A stretch of 64,000 nucleotides of DNA, from NCBI RefSeq assembly GCF_003265705.1, contig NW_020313285.1:17865678-17929677 (forward strand), in the 5' to 3' direction. Below are positions 10,769 through 22,309 of this stretch, in pieces. The notes beneath the pieces are model-generated. The model saw nothing but the letters and a program-made list of their open reading frames with translations. It was not told where the DNA came from and searched no databases. The stretch's first letter is position 1. Each line of letters begins with the position of its first letter. This DNA is from Callorhinus ursinus (Eukaryota; Chordata; Mammalia; Carnivora; Otariidae). A program made the position numbers and the translations under genes.

Positions 10769-10783
10769 TGCCCCCTGCTGACC
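10769..10783 (-). promoter_or_regulatory. CTCF-like motif (reverse)
   Basis: 'tgccccctgctgacc' reads 'ggtcagcagggggca' on the minus strand. It matches 11 of 12 positions of the CTCF core consensus CCASYAGRKGGC. It lies about 45 bp from a second, opposed near-match. Binding is inferred from sequence only. Confidence 0.4.
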
Positions 10784-10813
10784 GCTGGAGGAAATGCTCC
10801 AATAAGTCCTCCC

Positions 10814-10827
10814 GGCCACCAGGGGCG
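10814..10827 (+). promoter_or_regulatory. Second CTCF-like motif (forward, one G short)
   Basis: 'ggccaccaggggcg' matches the CTCF core except for one missing G in the G run. With the motif at 10,769 it forms a divergent pair in repeat-free sequence. Confidence 0.3.
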
Positions 10828-11139
10828 TACTGTGAGAAGAGAACGTCTCTTTGACCATAATGCACACGGAGAGAGGCCATACCCGAGCTTCTCCTGTTCT
10901 CCCTGTTGTTCATCTTGCCTAAGGTGGGCCTTCTCCCACAGGTGTCCCCTGGGGACTGAGGCCTCCTGCCATCTGATGCAGTGGGATCAGAGAAAGCATG
11001 ATCTACCAGACTGACTGATGCCCGGCGCTAGTCCAGTGCACTGAATCTGCCACCCCCATTATTCTATAAAAACAGAAGAGTTCCCCTCCCGAACTTTCTC
11101 TAGCTAGCGTTGGCAGGCCCGTGCAAGCTCAAGGACCAG

Positions 11140-11480
11140 CCCAGAGAACCCAAACCCAGTGATTCTATCTGAGCGGTGGCACCTGCTAATTTATTGGCCC
11201 TTTATTGCATTGCTAATCCGTCCTAATCACAATTCCCACAACACAAAGCCACCACCGTTAGTAACGACCTCTCGTTTGAGCAGAGACCGCTGTTATGCTT
11301 ACAATAAATTGCCTCAATCTGCCCACCCCAGCCAAATGTAGGAGTCCAACACAAGGCTCTTTAGCTCTATCGTCACCAATTAAAAAAACAGGTTAAGGGA
11401 GAATGTAAACCAAGATAGATGATATAACCAGGCTGTAATAAGATCTAGTGATTAGAGAATGAATCTAGGTTAATTTTCTT
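11140..11480. promoter_or_regulatory. Candidate conserved noncoding element, CpG-retaining and AT-rich
   Basis: Repeat-free, with dense homeodomain/CCAAT-like words ('ctgctaatttattggccc', 'attgcattgctaatccgtcc', 'caattaaaaaaacagg') and isolated CpGs kept in an otherwise CpG-poor setting ('ccgttagtaacgacctctcg'). This composition is typical of deeply conserved enhancers. The function is inferred. Confidence 0.3.
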
Positions 11481-12960
11481 TTTGTTTCTATTAGCACCTA
11501 AAGAGCTGAGGGCAAACTTCCTTATGTCCTTGACTGTGTGTTTGCCCTGCCCCGACCCTGCCAGCTTCTTCCTGGCCTCAGACCTTGCCTGGGCCCTGGG
11601 GTAAGTTGGGAGTGAGGCTGGTGTTGGGCTGAAGCCGGAGGATGACTTAGATGGGTTACTTTGGTGGGTAATGGGTAGGGAGTCCCAAGGGCAGTTAAAA
11701 GGCTGAGCTAGTCCATTTTGAGCCCCTAAACCCTGCCTTCAACCAATGACTCCCTGCCCCTGTGGAGTCTCTGGGGAAAATTTATGCATACAAGACAAAA
11801 GGAAGTTTCTAAATTGCTAACTGGGGATTTGCCTGCCTTCCCTATGAGTTGTTCAGGTTGCTGGGCAGATGGACCAGACGGAAAGGCCCTTTGCTCTGGG
11901 CCAAAGACAGCAGAGTTAGCCAAGCGCTTCTCCTTAAATACAGACAAACCCAACATCACAGCCCAGTCAGGCCTTCCAAAGGTGGGGGCACCAGCAAGCA
12001 CCAGGTCCTGAGGGCTCAGCCATGTGGGGAACAGGCAGAAGGAGGCAGGGGAGAGAGTTGAGACCACAGGTAAGAGATTTTCAAGAGCTCCTCTCTTATA
12101 ATACAGCTGGAGAAGCAAACTTGGAGCCCATGGTCAAGAGCAGACATGAGACTGTGGGATCCCACAGTCCTCTCAAGGTGCCAGGACCAGGCGTTGGGGC
12201 AAGAAGAGATAGGGGTCAGACATGGAGGAACCTGTGGGGGAGTGGGTTGGTTGTGGGTAGATAATGGGTCAGAGGAGCTCATGCTGATCACTCAGCACTC
12301 CCTGGCAGAGCCATCAGCTGGGCTCCGGGCCCTTCAAGGATGCAATGAGGATGAACTTCAGAGGACTTGCACTGGGAACCAGAGGACAGGCAGAATGTTT
12401 GGGGCGGTGGGCAAGTGAGAACCAGAGTGCATGGACTTAGGCATAGGTGCTCTTTCCTGGAGGCATTCACCAGGTGAGGACTTCTGAGTGACCAGGCCCT
12501 GCTCTGAGACCAGCCTAAGGGTTCCTAGCCAGGACTGCCACCAGCCTGTTCTTTTATATGAATCAGAAAATGTGCCCCCCCCCAAGCAGACACAGCCCCA
12601 AGGGCACATAGGTTGGTATCACAGAGCAGACCAGATTTCTGCCCCCATCTGCTCCCTCGACTGAGCACCTTTGAGCAGTGCACAACCTGCTCAAGCATCC
12701 AGCTGCTAAGTGAAGAAACAGCCACAGGCTGAAACTGAGGGCAGAGGGTCCATCCACATGATGCCGATACCTAAGAACATGTTCACATCTTGCACTTTCC
12801 AAAGTCCCCACCCCCATCTCAAGTGAAGGGATAAAGCAGAGATCACTGGCCTATTTAACCGAGGAGGGGACACGACTGGGAGCCAGGCTTGCGAGGTGTA
12901 TATGACAGTCCAACGTTTCCCTCCCACAGTCCCTGCCACCCTTCTCCGCTCAGTTGCAAG
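11481..12960. other. Unique stretch, no gene recognised
   Basis: There is no repeat family that I can place. The many 60-130 codon frames on both strands (for example 11,726-12,118 reverse) have no domain, and their overlap on opposite strands reflects GC-rich composition rather than coding. Confidence 0.5.
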
Positions 12961-13480
12961 GTAGAAGTATTGAAAATAAAAGCATCACTAAATCACTTAT
13001 CGCCCTGAGCCTTAGAAATGACTTGAATGGAGTTTAGGGTAGAACTATTTAAGGCTGGTATTATAATAGCTCACGAGACATGGAGAAAATCTCTTAAAAA
13101 AATGCTATTTAATCCACCACCCTCTTCTTAAGTTAAACGTGTGCTGAGGAGGGAAATAGGTCACACAGTCCTATTCTCTTTGGGAGTTCCCAATCCAGAT
13201 CTGTAGGAATTCGCTCCTCCTCAGGGTGAGCTGACCAAGATTACCGGGAGGTGTGGGGTGTGGGGACAGAATCTGACCCAAGAAGCAAGCTGAAGCCAGG
13301 CGGGTTTTTCACAAAGCGATGCCAGGAGGGGACAGTACTGTGAAGACACAGGACCCAGAGGGAGCCCGAGAAATCCTCTTTTCTGGTAGGTGCCTGACCT
13401 ACTAATTACCTAAAAAATTCAGGGCAGATGCTTGCTCCACCAATTAATTATTCAGAAAAGCCCAAAGCAGTGGGGAATTG
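12961..13480. promoter_or_regulatory. Possible noncoding conserved block
   Basis: Two AT-rich patches ('gcatcactaaatcactta' at about 12,980 and 'ccaccaattaattattcag' at about 13,437) flank a region with no repeat. Composition is suggestive only. Confidence 0.15.
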
Positions 13481-14700
13481 AAGCAAAACGTTGGTGGAAA
13501 GTGCCTTTTTGGAGAATCACTGCATGCTCCCTGTGCCCATTTCTCACCGCTTTAGTTTCTGAGGATGTCTGCCCGTTCAGGAGGTGAAAAGGAGATTTCC
13601 TGACTCCAGTCTTCCCTTCCTCCCATCACAGCCCAGGCCTCCAACATGGAGCCCCAGAAGGACAGGCAGGGGTCAGCATGAGCAGGGGCATCACGGGCAG
13701 GCGAGGGGTCTATGCCGCTCTGGATTACAGGGCTGGTCACTGGCTCATGGGAAGAGAGAAGCGGGAAGGAAAACGAGTCTCTAGAATGGGAGCAAGAACC
13801 CCACCCCCAGAGGGCTCCGAGGAGCCTGGCCACCTCCCTGTCCCAGGCTCCTATCATGCCAATTGGCCTTTGTGATTCTTCTGTTTAAACACTCCCCAAG
13901 GTGTTGGGCCAATGCCCAGCATAAAAGTGTGCCTCAGTAATGACAGTCCTGTTAGTCTCTGTCTCTGGGATCCCTCCCTGCATGGCCACAGAGCTGAAAC
14001 AGGAGACCCATCTTCCCTCTGTTTGCATGCATTACCATGACCTAGCCATCTCAGCCAAGGGCAGGAGACCACAGCCCTGAGACTCATCCACGGTCCTCTC
14101 CCTACCCACAGAGCTGCCCCCTCCACCCAGGTCCCCAGCTGACCGCCCTTCACTTTCACGGTAGGAAATGGCCTGGATATCTGCACGGTCCCTGTCCTTC
14201 CAACTCCCCACTTACCAAGGCCCTTTCCATCCTTCACTACCCTATGGGCCCCTCATCTCTACCTGAAGATTCTCGGACCTAACTGCCCCCCGTCCCAGCC
14301 CTCAGGGATCTCCTTCCCTTGGTGCTTCTACCTACCATTCATGCCTGACCCAGAGGCCCTCACCCAAGAGTTCTCTCCTCCACTCCAAGAAGACCCCCAA
14401 GAACAGGACTCAGACTCTTGCTTCTCACTAAGACATCTGCAGGCCCTTCAGGCTGAGACCAAGACACTCTCTGGAAGAACGCCACCTCGCAGAAGGCAGT
14501 GCACATTCATCAATGTCAATACACAGTGTATTTTAGAACCATTTGTCATTCTAGTGGCCTGGTTATCAACTTTCCGTCTTGTAAATATATTCCTCTGGGA
14601 GTAAGAACTGTTTCTTTTTTGTTATCGAAGGAAATTATGAAATACTGGTGTTCAATGGAACAGTTGTCAAATCTGGCTTTGGAGTGCCCCATATAGTAGA
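13481..14700. other. Unique stretch, no gene recognised
   Basis: GC-richer sequence with overlapping frames (101 codons reverse at 13,552-13,857; 127 codons reverse at 13,854-14,237). None shows a domain or splice-bounded conservation. Confidence 0.5.
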
Positions 14701-15150
14701 AATTAAATGTTTTCTTCATCTAGCCATATTGAACAGCCAGGATTGCTATGGCCAGTCATTAGCGAGACAGATGCTCCCCTGTTCTGTGGGGCGGCCGCAG
14801 TGAGAGGCGCAGGCTCGGGAGGCAGATGGAGGGGGAGGATGCAAGGATAATCATAAACAAACTGGAATTATTGACTGTCTGCGAGGTGCTGGGCAAAACA
14901 GACTGTACCTAGAATAAATAGTCCTTTTACAAAATGCTTTTGGGAGATGCAACAGCAATTTCTTCTTTCTCCGCCCAGAGCTATCTGCAAGAGGAATTCA
15001 GACCAACTGTTTCTGCTGAAAGCTGTTTGGATTGCGCCGGCAGGTTTTGGAATCTTCTTCTCACAAAGTCTTGGAGGTCAGTTGCTAATGGAGTCAAACA
15101 AAGGAAGACTCACCGGCAGGTCAGGGATGTCGGACTTTCTCCGCGTCTCT
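14701..15150. promoter_or_regulatory. Candidate noncoding element with local GC box and forkhead-like site
   Basis: A GC-rich core containing 'ggggcggccgcagtgag' (a NotI-type octamer) sits beside 'gataatcataaacaaactgg' (a forkhead-like word) and 'ttgctaatggag'. CpGs are retained here but the block is too short and sparse to be called a CpG island. Confidence 0.22.
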
Positions 15151-16590
15151 GCTGCTAATGGAGGCTGGGGTCTCTGGGGTGGCCCAGGCTGCCAGAAGGC
15201 GGGCGGTCAGTGGGCACAGTCCTGAGATAGCCGGCCACCTGAGACGCTAAGGAAAGGCCCATGTTGTTCCCAGAAAGGACAACAAAGCAGACAGACAGAC
15301 CAGCAAAGAGGGCCTGGGGTTGCCTTTGCCTGACCGGCTAAAAACATTCTGTCAGAACAGGGTCCTTGGATGTGGGCCTCATTTGGGGTGGAATATTAGG
15401 AACAGCAGTATCTCCAGCTTCAGAGAGCAAACTCATCACATTATGCTTAACTTAGCATCAGTGTGGGCCCCTAAGCCAGACTCCTGGGGGTCAGAGAAGG
15501 GCAGCAAAGGCAAGGACCCTCCGGTTGACCCCCCAAGTTTTCTTAGTAACCTTCCAGCTACATCCCTCCTCTCCTAACAGGCTTGCTCTCCTAGCATTAG
15601 TGGAGAATATCTGAGATGCAGAGTTTTGAAAGCCCTCTTCCCTTGCATATGTAATGTGACCAGTTGTCATAGCTCTGGTTGGTGGGAGACAGTGGGATTG
15701 AGGGTCAGGGCTGCCAGCACAGATCCCCCAGAATTCCACATGGAGAAAAACCACCCCAGCCTGTTAGCAGCCAGTCAGCTTCCTCTCCGTCTAATTAGGT
15801 CAAGTGTGAAGTCATTTGCTCATGCTCTGAGCCCCACACTTCTTTTCTTTGTGTGAATGTGGGCTTTCGATAAAGAGGGGAAAAAACAAGACTTCTTTCT
15901 CATTCACATACTATTATGATTCTAACTATGATGGTCCTTATGAAATATGAAAACTGCAACACAATGAACCAGCATTCCTTATATAATCAGAGAAAGTAAA
16001 TATGCTATAAGGGCACAAAGAAAAAGGCTTCTCTGTGATTGTTTCAAGACCAGAAGTCCCCGAGGGCATTATTGACAATGGAGGTGGGATACACAGCTCA
16101 TGTGTATCCTTGGGCCCCCAGACTGAAGTAGCAGCCTTCTCCCCTGCTCCCTGCTCAGCCTCCCACAGACGGCCGACACAGGTCTGGAGGTCCCACTCAG
16201 CTCCTTCTAATGAGGAAACCAGACCCTGCCAAGAGCCACAAGGACCTGGGAGGGCCATGTGGCAACTGAAAGACATCGTCGCTAAAGATTAGCCAAAGAT
16301 TTAAGAGTCCCCATCACTGGGGCATTTTCTCCCAGCTTTCCTGACATAAAGGAAATTGGGATCCAGGAATCCCCACTTTCAAGCTGCTCACACTGCCCGC
16401 CTTCCCCATCACACTGGCCACAAGATTCAAAGACACTCGTGCAGACTGCTGAGCTAAGCCGAGTGGCATCCACCACCAGAGATTGGCACGGGAGTTGGAA
16501 ATCTGGTTGCAGCCAGCCATGCCAGCCAATAACTGTTTGACCTTGCGCCTCTCCCTTCTCTCCCCTCGGCTTTTGTTCCCACATTTGGAG
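15151..16590. other. Unique stretch, no gene recognised
   Basis: It includes an AT-rich patch at about 15,860-16,030 ('atactattatgattctaact') that might be conserved. The 112-137 codon reverse frames at 15,938-16,695 are driven by the CA repeat in reverse and by composition. Confidence 0.45.
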
Positions 16591-16592
16591 CG

Positions 16593-16631
16593 CGTGTGCG
16601 CACGTGTGTGTGTGTATGTGTGTGTGTGTGT
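16593..16631. repeat. (TG)n microsatellite with interruptions
   Basis: CGTGTGCG-type start followed by TG units with one TA interruption, ending 'tgtgtgtgtgtaac'. It creates artificial HTHT/VCVC-like stretches in the six-frame translation. Confidence 0.95.
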
Positions 16632-16770
16632 AACAACAGCGAGGGTCACAACTAGATATTCTCTGATCATAACCCACCCCCAACCCCCTGCTCAAACAGC
16701 ACTAGGAAGTGAGTGAGTGTCCGCTGAGCACACAGATACAGCGAGATACACTATAACCCGGGGGGGGGGG

Positions 16771-16930
16771 GTGGTTAAAGTATGGACTTTGGACTTGGAC
16801 GAACCTCAGATCCTATTGCAATTATGCCTCTTAACTTAGCTGTGCTGCAATTTCCACTTCTGTAAAATGGGATAAGAGCGCGGAAGAGAGAGACGTCTGT
16901 GAAGTGTTAGCACAGCGACTGCGCAGAGGG
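16771..16930 (+). mobile_element. MIR fragment beside a G-run
   Basis: 'atggactttggacttggacg', then 'ctgcaatttccacttctgta' and 'aaaatgggataagagcgcgg', follows the MIR order with strong divergence. A pure G run of about 12 lies just upstream (about 16,760-16,771). Confidence 0.6.
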
Positions 16931-17109
16931 GGCTCTCCATGCAGGAGAGCTTCCTGGAACAGACACAGGCGGTTCCCACAGTTTGTGCGCATGTGCGGGC
17001 CGTCAGGGCATCCTGACTTCCCCGCCCTGCCCCCAAAGGAGGCGATTTACACAGGGCCCACAAAGAAATCAGAGACTTACAATCCAGTCACCCAATCCTG
17101 GACAAGATA

Positions 17110-17560
17110 GCAAACCAGCAGCATCCCACAGATCTACGCATAAATTTGTGATAAATTAGTGAAGAAATAAATATAAACTATCGACCTTGTATCCTGGTCA
17201 TAATAAATTGTATTAGAAGGAATAATCTCCTCCAAAGAGAACTGATAATGGTTAAAATTTCACATTGTAAAATTTGTTGGAGCTTATATATATATAAAGA
17301 TCAAATTGTCTTGTTAAAATTTAGATCTTCAAATATTTGTCCAGGAAAATTGGTTTCGTTAGAAACAGTGGTCACACAAAAAATTCAGAATGTCAGAAGT
17401 TATCATGGATACAATTTGACAGCTGTATTAAATCCTTCCGATATAATTCATACAAAATAGGATTAAATTCTTTGAAAATAATTTTGTTAAAATTTTTTAA
17501 AAAGTAAAATTAGAAACAATTTTACTAGACAGGATAGGAAACTGATCAAGGCATTCAACT
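17110..17560. promoter_or_regulatory. AT-rich candidate conserved noncoding element
   Basis: 450 bp of strongly AT-rich sequence without a recognised transposon ('gtcataataaattgtatta', 'tcaaatatttgtccagg'). It could be an enhancer or a highly decayed repeat. The sequence does not separate the two. Confidence 0.2.
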
Positions 17561-17799
17561 GGCTTAAGGGAACTCTCTTCAGAAAATTCATTACATCTGC
17601 ATTCATACCCATGGAGTCCTTACCATAGTCAAAACATCCATGTGAACAGCCAGGTCCATCCTCTGGGGACAAAATGCCCAGTGCCCACTAGAGAACAGTA
17701 TCCTGAACCCAGGAGAATTTGCACGTGCATGGAGATAGTTCGGCTGATTCTGCTCTAACTCCAGAGCCTACCATTTAAAGCAGTCAGACCTGGACACCC

Positions 17800-18480
17800 T
17801 CCACTTTTCCAGCCATCCTTCCCCCCTCCCCCCACCCTCCAGTCACACTAGGTGGCTTCTCCAACCCGGGTTCCTTCACGTGCATCATCCCCCACTTCCT
17901 GGCAGGTATTCCCATGCCCTCCTTCCTACCTTTCCTTCCAGACTCAGTCTAGCTCCTCCTCCCACGTGGTCTTCGTGCCCCTACAACCCATCCCTGGCCC
18001 CTCCTCATCCTCTTCTTGCTGAAGTCACTGGTGAACTCAATGTTGCCAAATCCAGCAGAAACTCTCACTCCCATCCTTCTGATAACCGTTTCTTCCAAGT
18101 TTCTAGGACTCCTTGGGCAATGAAGCTCCTTTGAGCCAAGGGAAGAGAGGGATGCAGCTGTGGGCCATTATCAACCTACACCCAGGTCAGCTGGGGGAAT
18201 GAGGGCCTCAGTCCTGAAGAAGGGAGCTGGGCAGTGTCCACCACATGCCTCAAACACAGCAGGCCCCAAACCTAGCTCCTTTGGTCCCATTCTATTTTAA
18301 AAATGTGTGTCCTCATTGTCACTGCCCTGTTTCGAGTTCTCATCACCTCCTGACCAGATTAATGTGCCAGCCTCCTTCTTGGTCTTCTTGGTCTATTCCA
18401 CCTCATCCTCACAGAGTCACCGGTTAGCTAACTTTTTAAAAAACAGATCAGATTATGTCATCCCAGGCTGGAAGTAAGGA
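17800..18480 (+). mobile_element. LINE-2 (L2) fragments
   Basis: Segments in L2 order: a C-rich part with 'ccagtcacactaggtggctt', then 'ctcaatgttgccaaatccag' (near the reverse-transcriptase region) and 'aaaaaacagatcagattatg'. The order suggests rearranged or heavily decayed L2. The C-rich 17,821-17,840 run could form a quadruplex on the minus strand. Confidence 0.55.
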
Positions 18481-19002
18481 GGGGATGGAGGGAAGGTGGA
18501 AGGGAAGAAGTTAGAAGACTCCATAATTTCTTGGATCAGGTTCTACTCTCTAGCCTTCATGGTGGTGGTGGCCAAGGGGAGCACTCTTCCTCAGGTGGCC
18601 AGCCCTTGAGCCATAACCCCAAACAGTCCTCCTTTCTTTATCCATACTCCACCATAGATAAGATGGTGCCTTCAACATTACCTCCAGGTGTGTGCGTAGT
18701 TGGCAAAGTAGTAATAGTGGTAGAGTACATAAGCTAAGAAGGTTTTAAGCTCATGACACCAAGGAGAAGGAAAAGTATGGCCAATCACCCCTCATAAACA
18801 AAGGAAAACTGATGAGCTGAGAGACTACACGATCCCACATTTGCAGCAGGAGGAGGGAACCTGCACACAATAACAGGGGGGGCACACCTTTGCCGTGTGA
18901 CCTGGGAGAAAAGGCCAAGCCCCTCACCCTGCACCTAGCCCAAACTATGCTCTCAAACTGCCTCAGTATTTTCAGGATATTGTTTGGATCTGCAAGGTTT
19001 GG
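18481..19002. other. Unique stretch, no gene recognised
   Basis: No repeat or coding signature. A 68-codon plus-strand frame at 18,531-18,737 has no motif. Confidence 0.5.
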
Positions 19003-19542
19003 AGTCTGTTAAAATTTACTGAAATTCACAAGTTTTAAAAATTACTCACAAACTTCAAATTTAAAAAATTAAACAATACAAGTTTATTCTCCTAATAGTT
19101 CTGGGGGTCAGAAGGTCAGAAGGAATGTATCTTACAGCGCTAAACTCTCTAAGGGCTGACTGAACCAGCAGGATTCGTTCCTTCTGGAAGCTCCAGGGGA
19201 AAATCCGCTTCCTTGCCAGCCTCCACAGACTGCTTGCAGTCCTTGGCTCGTGGCCCTTTCCACCATCTTTAAAACCAGCACAGGGCTACTTCTCTTTCCA
19301 GCTCTGCTCTGTCACCACGTGGTCACACAGCCTTCTCTCTGACTCCTGCCTCCTCTGACAAAGGCCCTTGTGAATCAATCAGGCTCACCAAGATAATCCA
19401 GGATACTATCTCCACATTTCAAAATCCTCACCTTAATCCCATCTGCACAGTCCCCTTTGCCATGTGACACAACATAGTCACAAGTTCCAGAGATTAGGAC
19501 AAGGACAACTGTGGGAGGCCGTCATTCAGCCTAGTGCAGTCT
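19003..19542 (-). mobile_element. MLT1-type solo LTR (ERVL-MaLR), reverse
   Basis: Reading in reverse, the order is 'acttgtgactatgttgtgtc', 'gtgcagatgggattaaggtg', 'atcctggattatcttggtga', 'agatggtggaaagggccacg' and 'agaactattaggagaataaa', as in MLT1 LTRs of the non-infectious MaLR group. 'agtct' at 19,003-19,007 and 19,538-19,542 is a possible 5-bp target duplication. No internal region or partner LTR is adjacent. Confidence 0.8.
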
Positions 19543-19599
19543 CTGAGAAAGAGCTTTGCTAATGCCTAAGGCAAGACTCCTCATCTCTAAACTTTCGTG

Positions 19600-20065
19600 T
19601 TCCTCCTCTCTGAGTTGCAGCCTGTGATAACTTGGCCATTCGCTTCCTCCCCTCCAATGTGAGCCCAGCACGCTTCCCTGCCCTGCTGGTGTTGGACTTG
19701 GTCATGTGACTTGCTTCACCCAAGAGAAAATAGGAGAAGTGACCCAAGCAGAGACCTTAATTAAATATATGAATGTAGCTTAGCTTGGCTCACGTGTCTG
19801 GTAATCCGCTAGGAGAAGAGCCTGCTTGGGACAACTGCTGCCCCTTAGCCTGGGCACTAGCAGGAGCATGCATGGAATAGACCTGAACCCAATCTGTTGC
19901 CTGGAGTGCCCCCACCCCCACCCAGCCATGTCAGCCTACATGAGCTGAACCACATTCGACCTGAAGATTTCTGAGCCTGCGAGCATCTGTTGTTGCCAAG
20001 CACTGAGTCCGCAGGAGTTTGGTTATAAAGCTTTATTACGGCAATAGCTAACTAACACTCAGCCC
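19600..20065 (+). mobile_element. Ancient dispersed LTR-like repeat, family B
   Basis: 'ggacttggtcatgtgacttg', 'gtgacccaagcagagacctt', 'aagaagcctgc'-like text around 19,813 and the end 'gctttattacggcaatagct' match an old mammalian repeat I recognise by pattern but cannot name. It abuts the MLT1 LTR. Confidence 0.5.
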
Positions 20066-20690
20066 CAATCCTCCCCCATTTTCCTTCCTCCATATTGAGA
20101 AGGTGCCACCAGAGTATCAGCATCTACAAATAGAATGAATATGCTAATGAGGGTTTAGGTGCCTGCCACCATTAAGAATCTGAATACAAGAAAAAGCCGA
20201 TCACCTACAGCATGGGCCGGTAAGAGATCATGGCTGCCACTACTTGGGCACCAAAAGTGAGACTCTCACCAGTGCACCGTAAGCCACAACACAGCCACTG
20301 AGGGAATGAAAACATCCCACCACCAGGAGGACCTCCATTCAGTGCTGAAATGTGATTATAGGTCTTCATTCCCAGGGAGGGAGTGTCATCACCGGATTAG
20401 CATGCTCCCTCTGTCCCAAGTGGCTATAAATATCATTTTTATTCCCTCTAAGCATTCTAATGACCAAGAGCTGGTCCTGGCACAACAGCAGCTAGAACGA
20501 ACCTGCCCGCTCTACCTGCTAAACCCTGGATGCCCTCATCATGGGCCACACCAGCAATTTGGGCTCAGAAATAGCCCTGAACCCAAAGCCCTCTTCCACC
20601 AGACCCCATGCACTCTCCTCCCCCTGCCCACCTGCCTCTCACACACTCTAGACCCCAACCCTGTCTAAAATGTGGGCTCCCTCTTTCCTG
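20066..20690. other. Unique stretch, no gene recognised
   Basis: A 120-codon plus-strand frame (20,306-20,668) is proline/histidine rich at its end, with no domain or family resemblance. Confidence 0.5.
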
Positions 20691-20870
20691 CCTGATGTGC
20701 CTTTGCTTGCTTCTTCAAAATCCAGCCCTCACATCACTTCCCAGCCTGGGTCATAGCTCTAATTGCTTTACCTGTTGACTGGGTTATGAGCGCCTGCAGA
20801 GCTCAGACTCCCTTTCCATGATGCTTTGGACCCCACAAGGAGCATCTGACAGGTAAAAGCATAGAACAGT
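20690..20870 (+). mobile_element. Probable L2 3' end
   Basis: 'tcttcaaaatccagccctca' to 'ggagcatctgacaggtaaaa' resembles the L2 3' terminal region (processing-cassette text, then 'gcctgcagagctcagactcc'). Strongly diverged. Confidence 0.4.
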
Positions 20871-20974
20871 ATTATTCTTTCTCACATTGCTTCCTTCAAT
20901 CATCTCTGTGTTCAGTCCATCTTTCCTGCCCTGGGAGGAAGCCTCTGGCAAATTTCATAACTGTTTGTCCACTA

Positions 20975-21318
20975 TCCTTCATCCACTCACAAATAACGAT
21001 TAAACACCTGCTATGTCCCACATTGCGTCAATGCATCCATGAACAAAACAGGCAGCAAAACACAACAAAACCACCTTGCTGCCCCAATAGAGCTTATATT
21101 CTAGGGGCTAGTGAGGCAATAAACAGTGAAACACCCTGTGAAACAATAGCATGCTAGCTGGGGCGGCGGGCGGGGGGAGGCGATTGCTGGGAAAGTGGAG
21201 TTATCATTTCAGCCAGGTTGAGAGAGCCGTGTTCGAGCTGAGACCCGAAGGAAGAAAGGAAGTAGGTTGTGCAGATACATCAGGTAAGAGCACTTCAGGC
21301 AGGGGAGGAGCAGATGCA
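20975..21318 (-). mobile_element. L2 3' end, reverse
   Basis: 'cgattaaacacctgctatgt', 'gagcttatattctaggggct', 'cagccaggttgagagagccg' and 'gagctgagacccgaaggaag' form the reverse of the L2 3' region. The block includes a G-rich patch at 21,160-21,181 with quadruplex potential. Confidence 0.65.
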
Positions 21319-21324
21319 TTTTTT

Positions 21325-21450
21325 TTTTTCATACTAAGTCTCCAGAATCCAGTGTATTTTACACTCAGCATGCCCGTCAGTGTGGACTAACCATATTCAG
21401 TGTTCGGGAGCCACCAGCGGTTGATGGCTACCACACTGGACAACTCGGGT
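21325..21450 (+). mobile_element. hAT-type (Charlie/MER1-like) fragment, copy 1
   Basis: 'tcatactaagtctccagaat', 'ccagtgtattttacactcag' and 'gttgatggctaccacactgg' match a nonautonomous hAT repeat also present at 22,310-22,600. Similarity to that copy continues beyond the usual end of the repeat (see findings). Confidence 0.6.
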
Positions 21451-21525
21451 CTCATCTCTGGCTTCAGGTTATGAGGTGCTTGGCACTAAGGTTTTATTTT
21501 CCACCTCCAGGGGCCTCAGCTAAAC

Positions 21526-22074
21526 CCAGAGAAAAGAGGAAAACACACCTACCATTGTGTGCTGAGCTAACTGAGCCCAGCAGCCCCACCCTCGGGGAGC
21601 ACTCAGAAGGCTGGGGAGGATGGTTGAGGGCACCCTGAGCCTTCCCTGAGGAACTGGTAAACCCAGAGCTCATCTTGCAAGGCAGTGGAGATGTCAGACA
21701 GAGACATCCGCGGCTCTGGTTGATTCAGGGAAGCATCATTTGCATGATTTTCACATAAATCTGAATGTTGAAGTCAAGAGGTGGGAACTCCACATGTGTA
21801 CAATATAAAATAAAGCTAACTAATTTGTACAGCATACAAGGGATTTCAAATCCAAGGGCTTGACACATCAGAAAGGCAGTTGAATCTCACCACTATGGAA
21901 TGAGGGCAGCCTGGAGCTCTGTCAGAGCTGATAAAACATCTCATTAGCTGTACCGTACGCACATCCTCTTAACACACAGTTTGCTTACTCTGAGTCAAGG
22001 AAGTCAATAAGGGTGATGCTTGGCTTTATTTCCTCCTTTGATTACAAATAAAAACAAAAGCTGTAAATACTATG
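21526..22074. other. Unique stretch, no gene recognised
   Basis: Contains AT-rich, CpG-poor sequence without repeats that I can place. No open frame is worth noting. Confidence 0.5.
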
Positions 22075-22215
22075 ACATGCTTACCATGGATCGGGCACCG
22101 CACTGAACCCTTTACTTGGATTATCTGAGTCCATCCTCATAACCCACCCACTGAGGCATGGACTGTTATTACCCACTTTTTAAAGACAGGGCTGCTAAAA
22201 TTCAAAGAATTTAAC
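22075..22215 (-). mobile_element. MIR fragment
   Basis: 'accctttacttggattatct', 'ccatcctcataacccaccca' and 'ttattacccactttttaaag' follow the reverse MIR order. The 5' head is missing. Confidence 0.7.
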
Positions 22216-22309
22216 CCAGGCCGTCTGAGAATCAGTACATCACTGATTACATCCATTTTTAGTTACTGTTAAAGTAGTCTAATTATCAACAATCAAGTAC
22301 AAAGTAATG

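Noticed and set aside
16282..16716. Frames of 77-137 codons with HTHT or VCVC runs around 16.5 kb
   Set aside because: They translate the (TG)n microsatellite. The residue runs are a direct artefact of the dinucleotide repeat.
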